Shown in pieces: positions 1-10,407 of a stretch of DNA of 64,000 bases; the first letter of the stretch is position 1; each line of letters starts with the position of its first letter. Origin of the DNA: Iris pallida (Eukaryota > Streptophyta > Magnoliopsida > Asparagales > Iridaceae); the NCBI GenBank assembly GCA_029216955.1, contig JANAVB010015600.1, positions 26,376,264 through 26,440,263 on the forward strand, in the 5' to 3' direction. The position numbers and the translations under genes were made by a program. The notes under the pieces were generated by a model that searched no databases, was not told where the DNA came from, and saw only the letters and a program-made list of their open reading frames with translations.

Positions 1-330
1 GAGGGTTAGGATTAGGGTTCGGGTTAGGGTTAGGGGTGGTTGGTGGGGGTGGGGAGCGGGGAGGGGGGAGGAGGGGGGTAAGGGAGGGCTGGAGAGGGGA
101 GGGGGGCTGGAGGGAGGGGAGGGTTAGGGTTCGGGTTAGGGGTAGGGGTGAGGAGGGAGGGCTGGGGGGAGGGGAGGGTTAGGGTTAGGGGTGGTTGGCG
201 GGGGAGGGGAGAAGGGGGGGTGAGGGGGGGCTGGAGATGGGAGGAGGGCTAGTGGGGGAGGGGTTAGGGATAGGGTTTAGGTTTGGGTTAGGGGTGGTGT
301 AGGAGGGAGGGGTGCAGGAGGGCTTGGTCA
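1..330. repeat. Degenerate telomere-like / G-rich tract
   Basis: Repeated TTAGGG-like hexamers (ttagga, ttaggg, ttcggg) alternate with G-rich blocks such as ggggaggggggagg. Only an occasional seven-base TTTAGGG-like unit is visible. The pattern fits a decayed telomeric or subtelomeric repeat read in the G-rich sense and ends abruptly near 330. It could also be an interstitial array unrelated to a chromosome end. Long G runs could form G-quadruplexes (inference). Confidence 0.7.
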
Positions 331-475
331 GGGGCACCGATAGTGCCAAAAAATCTGATAGTTTAGTAATAATTATTTGTTTTTCGATACCAAAAAGTGA
401 TACTCCGATTTGAAAGCACCGATAGTGCCGATATTTATAACAAGTAGTTTTGTTGGTTGGTTAATTGGTAACATA
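331..475. other. Unassigned AT-rich spacer
   Basis: No coding signal. The phrase caccgatagtgcc occurs twice, near 335 and 417. It links the G-rich tract to the duplicated segment that follows. Confidence 0.4.
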
Positions 476-785
476 GTGATCAGGACATATAGTCCCTGCA
501 GCCATTCGATTGGTGAGGCAGAAACTATGTAGCCGTAGATAAAGTTGACTGTCCTCCGACCCTCATCCCTCGGCAATGATGATACGACAATCTATCACTA
601 TATCTTTTAGTAGTAGATGATGTCTTTGTATTACATTATGTGGGTTCATCTTGATTCTGTTATATCCCTCAGATACTAGATTCGATAAGAACATATACTA
701 CACCATATGTGAACATAGATGATTCATACTAATGTATGCTAGAATGAATTTTGGGTTGTGTTCTGAGCCATCCGTTCTCACACTT
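476..785. repeat. 310-bp direct duplication, copy 1
   Basis: Begins gtgatcaggacat and ends ccgttctcacactt. It matches 932-1242 almost base for base, with a few substitutions and short indels. There is no conserved reading frame. The 146-bp spacer between copies (786-931) carries attctgtattttg sentences that recur near 1735 and 3390. Confidence 0.9.
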
Positions 786-931
786 AAAACAGATATGAAT
801 TAGTACTGTGTGTCAATCTTTGTTTTTGTATTTTCGGCGAACCTAGGGATTGGATTCTGTATTTTGTATTTTGGGTTCTGTATTTTGGCTCCAGTTCCAG
901 CTCTATTTGCATTAATCTATGGTACGACATG

Positions 932-1242
932 GTGATCAGGACATAGTCCCTGCAACCATTCGACTAGCGAGGCAGAAACTCTATAGCCGTAGATAAAGTT
1001 GACTGTCCTCCGACCCTCATCCCTCGGCAATGATGATACGATAACCTATCACTATATCTTTTAGTAGTAGATGATGTCTTAGTATTACATTATGTGGGTT
1101 CATCTTGATTCTATTATATCCTTCAGATACTAGATTCGATAAGAACATATACTACACCATATGTACATAACATAGATGATTCACACTAATGTATGCTAGA
1201 ATGAATTTTGGGTTGTGTTCTGAGCCATCCGTTCTCACACTT
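932..1242. repeat. 310-bp direct duplication, copy 2
   Basis: Second copy of the 476-785 segment. It lies just upstream of the first MAPxTR reading frame. The duplication suggests local tandem amplification inside a larger repeat, possibly the CACTA-like element that ends at 3819. Confidence 0.9.
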
Positions 1243-1364
1243 GGCAAAAAACCGAATATAACATTTTTATCTGCTTTCAAAAATATACTCAAACGAGATG
1301 ATGGTTCCTTTAGTTAACTTGCTTATGTTACAATTATATTCTTTGTGAATATCGATCTTACCAG

Positions 1365-1598
1365 ATGGCACCCATGACCCGAGCAGCGGCACGTCGTTTG
1401 AGGGAAACACTGAATGCTGAGGTGGCTCCTCCTACTGTTAAGGAGGAAGTGGCACCGGTAGCTAGTGAGACCGGGAGTTCTATTCATCCAGCACCTGTAG
1501 TGGACTGCATCTCTCCTGGCGCCGTCGATCCCACTTATTCGAAGTGGTTGCATGATCGTATCACTGGGCATTTGCGTGAGCTGCGTGGTTGTCATTAG
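1365..1598 (+). CDS. Small MAPxTR protein, paralogue 1 (unknown function)
   Basis: A 77-residue frame that I cannot assign to a named family. It opens with MAPMTR followed by an Arg-rich stretch and RLRE. The middle contains VKEEVAP and a Ser-rich SSIHP patch. The end contains AVDPTYSKWL. The same layout occurs in the 2774-3025 frame, so this is a repeated protein module rather than a chance ORF. The start codon directly follows cttaccag, a plausible 3' splice site, so this may be a terminal exon whose 5' exon lies upstream. The short basic N-terminus followed by acidic and Pro/Ser-rich residues would fit a transposon accessory protein, but that is a guess. It lies in the same repeat complex as the CACTA-type end at 3819. 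Confidence 0.45.
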   Translation: MAPMTRAAARRLRETLNAEVAPPTVKEEVAPVASETGSSIHPAPVVDCISPGAVDPTYSKWLHDRITGHLRELRGCH

Positions 1599-1804
1599 CT
1601 ATTAGTACTTATTTGTACTGGACTATTTATATTGGAACTTATTTGTATTGGACTATTTGTATTGGACTACGTATATGAATTAGTACTGTGTCAATCTCCG
1701 GATTGTTTCTCCAGCTCCAGCTCCATTTGCATTCTGGATTCTGTATTTTTTTATTTTTTTAAATTTAGCGACGTTATTAGCGACATTCTTAGCGACGTCA
1801 CGTA
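1599..1804. other. 3' flank of paralogue 1, with short TAGCGAC block
   Basis: Contains repeated gtattggacta phrases, an atatgaattagtactgtg sentence shared with the region near 795, an attctggattctgtattt sentence, and at 1766-1799 three closely spaced tagcgac motifs like those of the CACTA-type terminus at 3466-3819. No coding signal. Confidence 0.5.
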
Positions 1805-2413
1805 CGGTATCGGTATCGCTATCGATTTGGTATAGGCCGTATCGGATTGGTATTGGCCTTAGCGAATTGGTATAGGCCATATCCGATAGGTATCGGCCGT
1901 ATCGGAAACGTATCGGCCGTATCAGATTAGTATGATGGAAAGTTTAGTAACAACTGTACTTGGATTTCTCTCTTCTCGAACTAGAATACCATTGTAAGAG
2001 AGTCATGAGAGAGTAAAAAATCTCCTAAATAGTGATGTTTACTGGAGTGATTGGCCAGTTAAATCTCCTGTAATTGGTTATTCACTCTCGTAAACCTCAA
2101 TAATATTAAAAAAATATTTTTTATGTTTACTGGAGTGATTGGCCAGTTAAATCTCCTACAATTGGTCATTTACTGGAGTGATTTGCCAGTTAAAAATATT
2201 ATTTATGTTTAAAAAATATTATTAACTGGCCAATCACTCTCGTAAACTTTAATATTTAGGAGATTTTCTAGCTCGAGAATCGAGAAATCCAAGTACAGTT
2301 GTTACTAAACCTTCTAATTTGCTAAGGCCGATACCAATTCGCTAAGGACGATACCAATTCGCTAAGGCCGATACCAATCCGATACGGCCTATACCAAACC
2401 GATAGACCGATAC
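1805..2413. repeat. Fold-back (long inverted repeat) element
   Basis: The left arm (about 1805-2070) is the reverse complement of the right arm (about 2215-2413), with mismatches and small indels. Outer arms carry iterated GGTATCGGCC / GGCCGATACC units spaced by gaattggt. Further in, both arms carry tagtaacaactgtacttgg and its complement, then an inner pair tggccagttaa / ttaactggcca. The transcript could form a long imperfect hairpin. No transposase is encoded, so it resembles a fold-back or MITE-type non-autonomous element. Confidence 0.75.
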
Positions 2414-2520
2414 TAATCCATCGGTCGATACTAAGTACATCCGGCCTATACCAGCGGATCCACCAGTTACTGTACGGTGGACCCCGGAGTACCCCCGGAC
2501 TCAGTTACATCCGGTTACTG

Positions 2521-2773
2521 GTGAGTACATGATTATATACTAATTCTGTTTAGTTTGTCTTAAGATTGGAAGTAGGTTTGTACGTGATAGGTACAAATTT
2601 CGTGTTTATGGACTGTATTAAGATTCTTCTTGTGTTCCCGAATCTGAACTGTTTCTAAAGTATGTTTTTATGGATAATTCAATACTCGAGACTGTGCAAA
2701 ATTAAATCGTCAAATGAAGCTGAGTTGAATTTTTTATATACGTGCTCTCATTGATATTTAATGGTCTTACCAG
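2521..2773 (+). other. Candidate intron upstream of paralogue 2
   Basis: A good plant 5' splice site (ctg followed by gtgagt at 2521) pairs with a 3' site (ttaccag ending at 2773) next to the ATG of the 2774-3025 frame. The 253-bp AT-rich interval has ordinary plant intron length. Joining in phase would meet a stop quickly, so the intron would lie in a 5' leader if real. No transcript evidence is available. Confidence 0.35.
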
Positions 2774-3025
2774 ATGGCACCTAAGACCCGAGGATCTCGC
2801 TTGAGGGAGGCACAGATGGCTACTCCAGAGAGCAGTTCCACTGAGAGAGCTGCTCCAGAAGTGATTCCTAAAGCCGAGATAGCTGTGAAAGAGGAGGTGG
2901 CACCAGAGGACAGTTCCACCAGGAGTTCCAGTCATCCATCTCCTCTGGATATTGATCTGGCTGCCGTGGATCCAACTTATGCGCGCTGGCTGAGGAAGTT
3001 CTATCTGCCCCAGCATAGACGATAG
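2774..3025 (+). CDS. Small MAPxTR protein, paralogue 2 (unknown function)
   Basis: An 83-residue frame paralogous to 1365-1598. It shares the MAPKTR start, an Arg-rich RLREA segment, VKEEVAP in the middle, a Ser-rich SSHPSP patch and AVDPTYARWL near the end. The conserved parts are the two ends and the VKEEVAP core; the linkers differ in length. Both frames start immediately after taccag. No known domain is recognised. The neighbours are the fold-back element on the left and the CACTA-type terminus on the right. It may be an exon of a transposon-encoded accessory protein or a captured host exon. Confidence 0.5.
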   Translation: MAPKTRGSRLREAQMATPESSSTERAAPEVIPKAEIAVKEEVAPEDSSTRSSSHPSPLDIDLAAVDPTYARWLRKFYLPQHRR

Positions 3026-3082
3026 TAGATACATATATTGATTAGATTTGTTTCCAGAAGACTTATTTTTGACAACCGATAT

Positions 3083-3290
3083 TTAATAGATATTTGTTTT
3101 GATGCATATATCTCCCCTGGATATTGTGATGGATATTTGTTTTGATGGATATATCTCCTTTGGATATTGTGATAGATATTTGTTTTTTGGTGTGTGATGT
3201 ATATTGGTTTGTGTGATGTGTAATACATATTGTGATGTATATTGGTTTGTATGATGTGTGATGTGTGATGCATATTGTGAAGTTCCAAGA
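3083..3290. repeat. Short tandem repeats (gatatttgttttgatg / tgtgatgtatattgg)
   Basis: Two and a half copies of a roughly 46-bp unit (gatatttgttttgatg then tatatctcc then ggatattgtgat) are followed by shorter units rich in gatgtatattggtt. ORFs across this stretch come from the periodic sequence. Confidence 0.7.
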
Positions 3291-3465
3291 GGCTTGAGGA
3301 GACGACCAATTATTTTTGGTCTATTCTGGATTGTATTGTGCGTGCCGGTGTTGAGTGTTCCACCGAAGGGGTCGGCAAACCCAGGGATTAGATTCTGTAT
3401 TGTGGATTGGATTGGATTTTGTATTTTGGATTGTACATTTGTATTCTGGATTCTTTTTTTCAAAT
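3291..3465. other. Spacer with diverged attctgtatt sentence
   Basis: Contains cccagggattagattctgtatt and attctggattcttttttt, a third diverged copy of sentences seen near 850 and 1735. It leads directly into the TAGCGAC array. No coding signal. Confidence 0.4.
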
Positions 3466-3819
3466 TAGCGATATTTTTAGCGACGTTTATATTCGTCGCT
3501 AACAGTTGGCGACATTTCTATACGTCGCTAAAAACATCGCTAAATTGTTAACGTGGCAAACAGTCTGATGCCACCACATCGTCGCAAAAATGTCGCTAAT
3601 GTGTCGCTAATCGGCGACCACAAGGAAACGTCGCAAATAACATCGCTATTTAGCGACGTTATGACCGTCGCTAACGAACGTCGCCGTAGCGACGTTTTTC
3701 GACGTTTTCCCGATTAGAGACACGCTTTTTTCTGTCATTTCCAAAACGTCGCTAAAAATGTCGCTAATTTAAGTTAGCGACGTTTATAAACGTCGCTAAT
3801 CTGACAAATTTTTGTAGTG
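3466..3819. mobile_element. CACTA-type transposon terminus (subterminal array plus TIR)
   Basis: About 18 direct and inverted copies of TAGCGAC / GTCGCTA are packed into 350 bp, ending in acaaatttttgtagtg. Read inward on the minus strand, the end is CACTACAAAAATTTG, the signature terminal inverted repeat of plant CACTA (En/Spm) elements, and the dense short repeats resemble subterminal transposase-binding sites of that superfamily. The other end (CACTACAA on the plus strand) is not found between 1 and 3466, so the element is truncated, rearranged or extends beyond the window. The 3-bp target duplication expected after 3819 would be cat. The insertion lies in copia integrase codons. Confidence 0.8.
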
Positions 3820-4225
3820 CATGACAAGCTGTATAAACAGCTTCTGTCCAAAAATATTTTGGAAGATTATGCTGGTTTAGCATAACTCTGGCCATATCGC
3901 CAAGAGTTCTATTCTTCCTCTCCACAACGCAATTCTATTGAGGAGTTCTGGGGCAAGAGAATTCATGTGATAACCCATTTGAATCACAAGAGGATTTAAA
4001 TTCATGGTTGTCAAATTCTCCTCCATGATCACTTCGTGTGCAAGTAATCATGAATCTTTTCCCATTTTGTACTTTTTTACAAAAAGACACAAATTCAGAA
4101 AAGGCCTCATTTTTATTTGCAAGAAAATAAACCCAAGTAATAATAGTCGTCAACTATCACGTAAGCATACAACTTACCGCTAAGACCGATGACTCTACTT
4201 GGTCCAAACAAGTCCATATATAATA
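3820..4225 (-). pseudogene. Copia integrase core, partial and frameshifted (element H)
   Basis: On the minus strand the sequence opens near 4220 with codons matching MDLFGPSR (first catalytic Asp), continues in an open stretch 4153-3935 with RSDHGGEFDN (second Asp), shifts frame near 3935, and resumes with VERKNRTLGDMARVM (catalytic Glu). The integrase D-D-E triad is therefore present but split by frameshifts, so it cannot be translated intact. The frame ends at the CACTA-type terminus at 3820 within codons for a TEAVYTACH-like sequence. The integrase would have joined retrotransposon cDNA to chromosomal DNA. Confidence 0.85.
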
Positions 4226-4644
4226 ATTACAGTGGTCTAGAGGTACTTACAACGTTTATTGATTTGAAAGATGATCTAGATGTCTTGTTCTTTTCACATT
4301 CGGCATAGACAATGTCTCTCTTGAATGTAATACCAGGTAAGCCTCTTACCAGTTTTTTGGTGGACAAACTTGCAATAGTGTCCATGCTCGCATGTCCAAG
4401 GCGTATATGCTATACCCAGCTTTTGCCTTGAGTTGTGAACATATACTTTCCTGTACTATTAGTCGTTTCTGACAGACATAGTACATATATATTGTCCTCT
4501 CTTATTTCCTCAAAGGAATTTATTCCAGAAGTTTTATTATAAACAAAACATTTATTCTTAATAAAATTAATTCCGTAACCATGATCAGTCAGTTGACTAA
4601 TACTTAGTAGGTTATGCTTTAATTTTGTTACTAAGCATAGTTCT
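4226..4644 (-). pseudogene. Copia gag-pre-integrase region, decayed (element H)
   Basis: Lies between protease and integrase codons, where copia elements carry the GAG-pre-integrase zinc-binding region. Fragments consistent with this are visible on the minus strand, including a HMRLGHAS-like stretch near 4390, but stops and frameshifts are frequent. Assigned mainly by position. Confidence 0.55.
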
Positions 4645-4833
4645 TTAATAATGGGTGAGGGAGAAGCACCTATGTCGCCAATTCCAATAATGTCCTTTCA
4701 GGTTGTTTCCAAAGGAGACATAGCCTTCTTTCTTCATCAATAGAGTTACAAACAATGTGTTATCACCTATCATATGCCTGGAGCAACCACTATCGAGGAT
4801 CCACTTACTTCTAGTGGGAGGAGGAAGGTCCAT
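4645..4833 (-). pseudogene. Copia aspartic protease, N-terminal part (element H)
   Basis: A 62-residue minus-strand stretch contains SKWILDSGCSRHMIGD, the copia protease active-site motif (D-S-G with CSRHM). The protease cleaves Gag-Pol during particle maturation. The frame breaks shortly afterwards near 4660. Its apparent start coincides with the G insertion point; the preceding Gag codons resume at 40784. The 5-bp GTCCA just right of this frame (4828-4832) is the left copy of G's target duplication. Confidence 0.85.
4828..4832. repeat. Target-site duplication GTCCA (left) of element G
   Basis: GTCCA at 4828-4832 recurs at 40779-40783, directly after the 3' LTR of G. The copia protein sequence is continuous when the intervening DNA and one copy are removed. 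Confidence 0.93.
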
Positions 4834-5297
4834 GTAGCTCCCCTTCCCGGAAATTTTTGAAATACTTTTTTATTATTATTTATCTGATTTAAATGGTAAT
4901 TTTTAGAATTTTATAAATAATTATTTAGTTAATTGTTACGGTAGATGACTTTAGCTATGGTTGAGTTTCGAAGTACAAGACGACTAGGAATCATGGCACG
5001 GATAGCGTTATCACGTGCCTTGACTAATGTATTAGCCATGATAGGGAAGCCCTAGCCATAAGTATGTCCTAACTAGAAAAACCAAACCAAGTTGCGACTT
5101 AACCTCTAAAGATATTTTAATTATTTATTAACTATATGATTGACTTGTAGGAGATCCGGTTGTGTCGATTTAGCTCGGACTAGAACCGAACCAAAACCGA
5201 GCCCATGTAATCTTGTAGTGAGACCAAAAACGTCCATGTAGACGTATATTTTGCATTTATTAATTTTGATTGTCCAAATAGGCATTTCATATATAAA

Positions 5298-5300
<3 letters not shown>

Positions 5301-5361
<61 letters not shown>
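5301..5361. repeat. (TA)n microsatellite
   Basis: About 30 uninterrupted TA units inside the G 5' LTR. Confidence 0.98.
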
Positions 5362-5363
<2 letters not shown>

Positions 5364-5684
5364 TTATTGTTATTGAATTGATATTCTATTTTAGAAATAG
5401 GATGAACACCATACTTAGCTACCCTTGTGCAGTTGGCGATATTTAGGCTATACCTGCAATTACAAATACATCTAGTATTGAATTACTGTATTTTTGTTCT
5501 CCTACATTTTGTTATTATTATTGTTATAATAATTGATGTGTATATACGTATATAATTATTACTGGTTATTTCCTATTTTTGATAATAAATATATTTTATA
5601 TCGGTGTACATATTGTTATAATAACCTTTACTAGGAAGATTTAATATTATAATTTTTTTTATAGAAAATTAGAAGTATTCTATC

Positions 5685-6235
<551 letters not shown>

Positions 6236-7826
6236 TACCCAAACTATATGAATTTGCATCCCTATAATTAGATTTAGGAAGAACCTAGTTAAAACTAGGG
6301 TTAATTCGACCAAAAAATCGACCAATATCTGTTCGAAAACAGGGTAAGGGACAGTCCCAACACCCAAGTTGGAAGGCGGATTAATGGCAAACCATAGACA
6401 GTCTATAAAATCTATATGAACAGTATTTTAGCCAATCTAAATAGCATCGAAACCCTTTTTGTAGTTTTATTTTTCATCGAATATGTGTTGAGAAATTAGA
6501 TTCCCAAAACCAAAAAAAAATCTGTTTTCATAATTATAAAAATTCCCAATACGGGGTCCGTTCCGCCAATCCGGACAACGTGGTCATGAATCGAAAGCAT
6601 CAAAAGGTGCGTATCGGCTTCATGGACGTGTGGGCTTTGACAGAATTCAAATTGGTTGCGTGTGCGCGACGAATTTGATGCGTATCCGTCAAAATTCACC
6701 GTACCGGCCTCTATGCAAATTTTCTAATTACTTTGTGCACGTTCGTCAGATCGAGACAAAACTTGCGCCAACAGGACCGTGTCATTTTTTTGATCATGTA
6801 TACCAAGTTTTGTCTAATTCTGAGATAGTTGATCGGATCGCCGTTTTGCGAGCCCCACAATTCGATTCAACGGGCGATTTTGTGCACGACCTGTCGGAAT
6901 CTAACTTTAGACATACGGTTGGGTTCATATCATCAAATCAAATCTGTAGATATATAGTTTGGCGACTTTAGAGACCATTGACTCTGGCATACTTTTCGGT
7001 GCAAAGCGAGTCCAACGGCGGACACTGTTTTGGCCCAAAATGACCGTTTTGCTCCTGTGTTCAGAATTGGGCTTAAGGACAGACAATTCTAGCTAATTTG
7101 ACTATTCTGAGAACATTGGTAATGTCTGTTTCAGCATCCGGAGGCAATTACGGGAGTTTGGATTTTATGATACTTTGATTTGACAGATTATTTGCGAGAC
7201 ATGTGCTACCAACAGGCAAGATACCTTGCCTCCCTCTATAGTTCTTTTTCATGCTTATAGTTCTTCTATTTTTATTATATTATCATTTAGTTACTCTAGT
7301 TGATATGGATCCATATGTTTTCTATATATTATGTTTACCAGTTTATTGTCTTGCTTGTATATCAGTATTTCATGACTTGATAGCGTAGTTACACCAGGCT
7401 TGTTCACATTATGATTCATGCTAGAGTTGTCCTTACCTGTGTCATGACTGAGTTGTACCATGTCGTCACCTGTATCTTGACTGAGTCATGTTTACAAGTA
7501 TGTGTAATTGAACTGCTATTCCTGTACCGTTTTCTTAACCTGCGAGTCCACAATCGGGACGAGGGTTGACCGTTTAGCTTTATAGACTCATGTTATTCTT
7601 GGAGTCTAATCGAACATATATGCTAGTGGACTGCAGACGACGACCCATACTTGTTCATTCTTGTCTTATATATTCTTGTGGATTGAGGTACACTGTAGAT
7701 TACCATATTAGCCATGATACCATGATCTTGACAGCTTATACGTACTCGAGTCGGGCTGGAGTCCGCTCGATACGTAGCTGGCTTGTTCACGAGCTCGCGC
7801 CCGAAAAGAGGATGCAGGTCGTGATA

Positions 7827-8396
7827 AGTTTTTGTGGTGGCCCATGCAGGTAAAGAGCATATCGTATCGGTTACGTAACTGTACTGATACGAGCCTGCGA
7901 TTATGACTAAACCTTAAAAATCTCAATCCACTCTGTCTTAAAAATTCCCTTAGAAATTTTCTACCATCTTTGAAACTTCGTATTCGTTCTCGATTATTCT
8001 TCCTTGCCTTCCCGTTCCATTGATTCTCGTCCCTTCCTATTTTGGGGTGACGAATGATCGTGCTGTCTGGAATTCATCAAAATTCTTAAATTATAATATA
8101 ATATTGCTTGATTATTGAATATTTGGTTGTTTATAGATATGAGGGATTATAGATGCCATATGCACTAGAGATCTGTTGGAAAAAATTGTTAACAACTAGT
8201 TAGAAGGATATAAGATTTTAGTGACCGTGTTTTGAAGAGTAGTGTGACCAAAGGTGGGTAGAAGTCCTCAAGTATTTGGAGTTATAAAATGGCTAGAGAG
8301 GGTTATAAAATATTTTTGAGAAATAAAATTTAAGGAGATTAAGGTTAAGTTAGATTTTCTTTTTTTAAAGTTTAAGAATAGTTATGAATTAGAATT
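7827..8396 (+). other. Element G interior remnant with conserved post-LTR block
   Basis: Starts with the shared block at 7827-7851 (core TGGTGGCCCATGCAGG), directly after the LTR, where a tRNA primer-binding site is normally found. The rest is AT-rich and non-coding. It ends at a breakpoint where F LTR sequence begins in mid-LTR (gtggtgcactcc), so one deletion probably removed both the bulk of G and the first half of the F 5' LTR. Confidence 0.7.
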
Positions 8397-10162
8397 TCGT
8401 GGTGCACTCCAGACAAGTAACATGATATGACATGACATGAACCATGAATGCTGTTGCGACGGCTTTATTGGCTTACAAGTAATAAATGATTTGGACACCG
8501 TGGGTGTTTCTCTTGAGTGTGTTTGTACAAGCTACATGTTCTGTATTGCATCATGTCTAGGACATGAATTCTTGATTTCCCACGGTCAGGGATTCATACT
8601 GAATCTAGCTAGGATTAATGACTAGATTGATCAAGTAGTTCATATAGGAAGGTATTTCGGCTACAAGCAATCCCGTTATCTGGGTGCCTTCTCTAATGGA
8701 CTTGTAGCCTGCCGACGAGTAGGGCACATTTCTAGCCCACCGTCATGTGAGGCACTTCATGAAACAAGTAATATGTACACTGTCATGTGTTGCACCCCCA
8801 AGTCATCTAATAACTCTCTTAGGGTACATTTATCTCCTGGGCGATGTACCCACTATTATATATACATGGGATACATTTATCTCCTGGGCGATGTATCCAC
8901 TATAAATCCTTGTAACTTGCGTCTGGATAACCTGGATAGTCTGCAGGGCTTATGGCCGTAGGGATACCTCATTGCATCTTGCTAGTAACAAGGCTTGTAA
9001 TAACCCTAGTTAGCTAATATATCAAGCCGTACTCATTGCTTGGCCGTGATTGATGGATGGAGTCAGTCTAGCTCATTCTAGTTTTGTCTAGGCAGTGTCC
9101 GCATGTTTATTTCAGTACACTATAGTTTATGCTTACTTTTATCGATAAATGGTCAGAGACAAAGTTCTATTCAGGAGAAGGGTTACAACCCCGGTCCTTG
9201 TTTGGTTTAAGGGTTGTAACTTGACTTCCGAATTAGTTCTTAAGTCCACTTATCATTATCTTTCTATAATTCTTACATGCTCACAAGTCTCAGTTATCTA
9301 ACATGCTCACATGTTCTACTTATCGTACATGTTCACATGTACCATTTCTCTCACATGGTTTAGCTATGTCACAAGTTCTCTGTTTAATTCACAAGTCCAC
9401 CGTTTACATTATGTCATATAATAATTACTTTATGCTCTAAGATGCTTACTTATTGTCTTCCTATGTTCGGGATAAGTGCATTGGTAGTGCATGAGTCTCG
9501 ATCTGTCCTTACTCATTTGTATCTCTAATTGTTGATGTTAGTGATTGCTGGTTTTAGTTCATAGTTTGGCTTCCTTTGTGGTACTTGCTATTGGAGGTCT
9601 GGCCCCACTGGTTTTGTTTGTCCAGATCTGATATAGAAGCCCAGAGGGTCTTCCGTACCATCTACTCGATGGTGACCATCCAGAACGCCAGAGTACCTAA
9701 GTGGGTTTCTCATTTTATTCTCCTACTGGTTATATACATTATTCTTTTGTGGCATTTAGCCTCCGAGCACGTGTTTAGCTCATGTTTTGGTCCTTGACAT
9801 TTAACCTACGGGCATAAACATGATGTGTGTATTCTAGACTGCTGCTAGAGCTATCATGTATGACTAATACTCTTGCTAGTTTCTCCATTTTGTATTACTA
9901 GCTTCATGATCATCCATATATATATATGGTTTGGGATGCTTTACTATTGTATGTTTGATGATCATACTTCTTGAACTTTGTATAATTGCATGTGATTGAG
10001 ATACCTAGGATTGTTTTAACCTAGGATCGACCGTTGGCTTGTAGAAGTAACCCCCATGTCTTGACAGCTTATACGTGATTTCAGAGTACTGGTGTACTTT
10101 GGTATTGCGTAGCTGGCCATGTCTATCCCTACTTGCCAGTATTTTGGTTCTGGGACGTGACA
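8397..10162 (+). repeat. Element F 5' LTR, 5'-truncated
   Basis: Matches 37797-39548 along its length with scattered substitutions and small indels, and ends gggacgtgaca. The first 1.77 kb of the LTR, present at 12095-13882, is missing. The breakpoint lies about 14 bp left of the position equivalent to the D insertion site in the other F LTR. No coding signal. Confidence 0.88.
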
Positions 10163-10190
10163 TAGGTTTTAGTGGTAGCCCATATAGGTC
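10163..10190 (+). promoter_or_regulatory. Conserved post-LTR block of F (candidate primer or packaging site)
   Basis: gttttagtggtagcccat followed by ataggtc is a slightly diverged version of the block found after the 5' LTRs of A, C, D and G. It sits at the primer-binding-site position but does not resemble the initiator-Met complement TGGTATCAGAGC. Confidence 0.6.
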
Positions 10191-10407
10191 TAATTTATTA
10201 GATATGTGGGGGTTACTGATGTTTAAATATCTCAATCACAATTATCTTTTATTGATATCCTTCGCATTATTCTCTATCTCTGATTCTTTGACCTGATATC
10301 TGCCTTGATCGTTGATCTCTCTTGTTCCCTCAATTTGATCCTTGTGTCCTTTAACTTTCAGGGACACTGTTCTTAATCCTTCCGATTACCTTGTTTAGGT
10401 TCTGCCA

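Noticed and set aside
1..3465. Left terminus of the CACTA-type element
   Set aside because: No CACTACAA sequence was found; actacacc near 690 and 1150 is not a match, so no element boundary is claimed.
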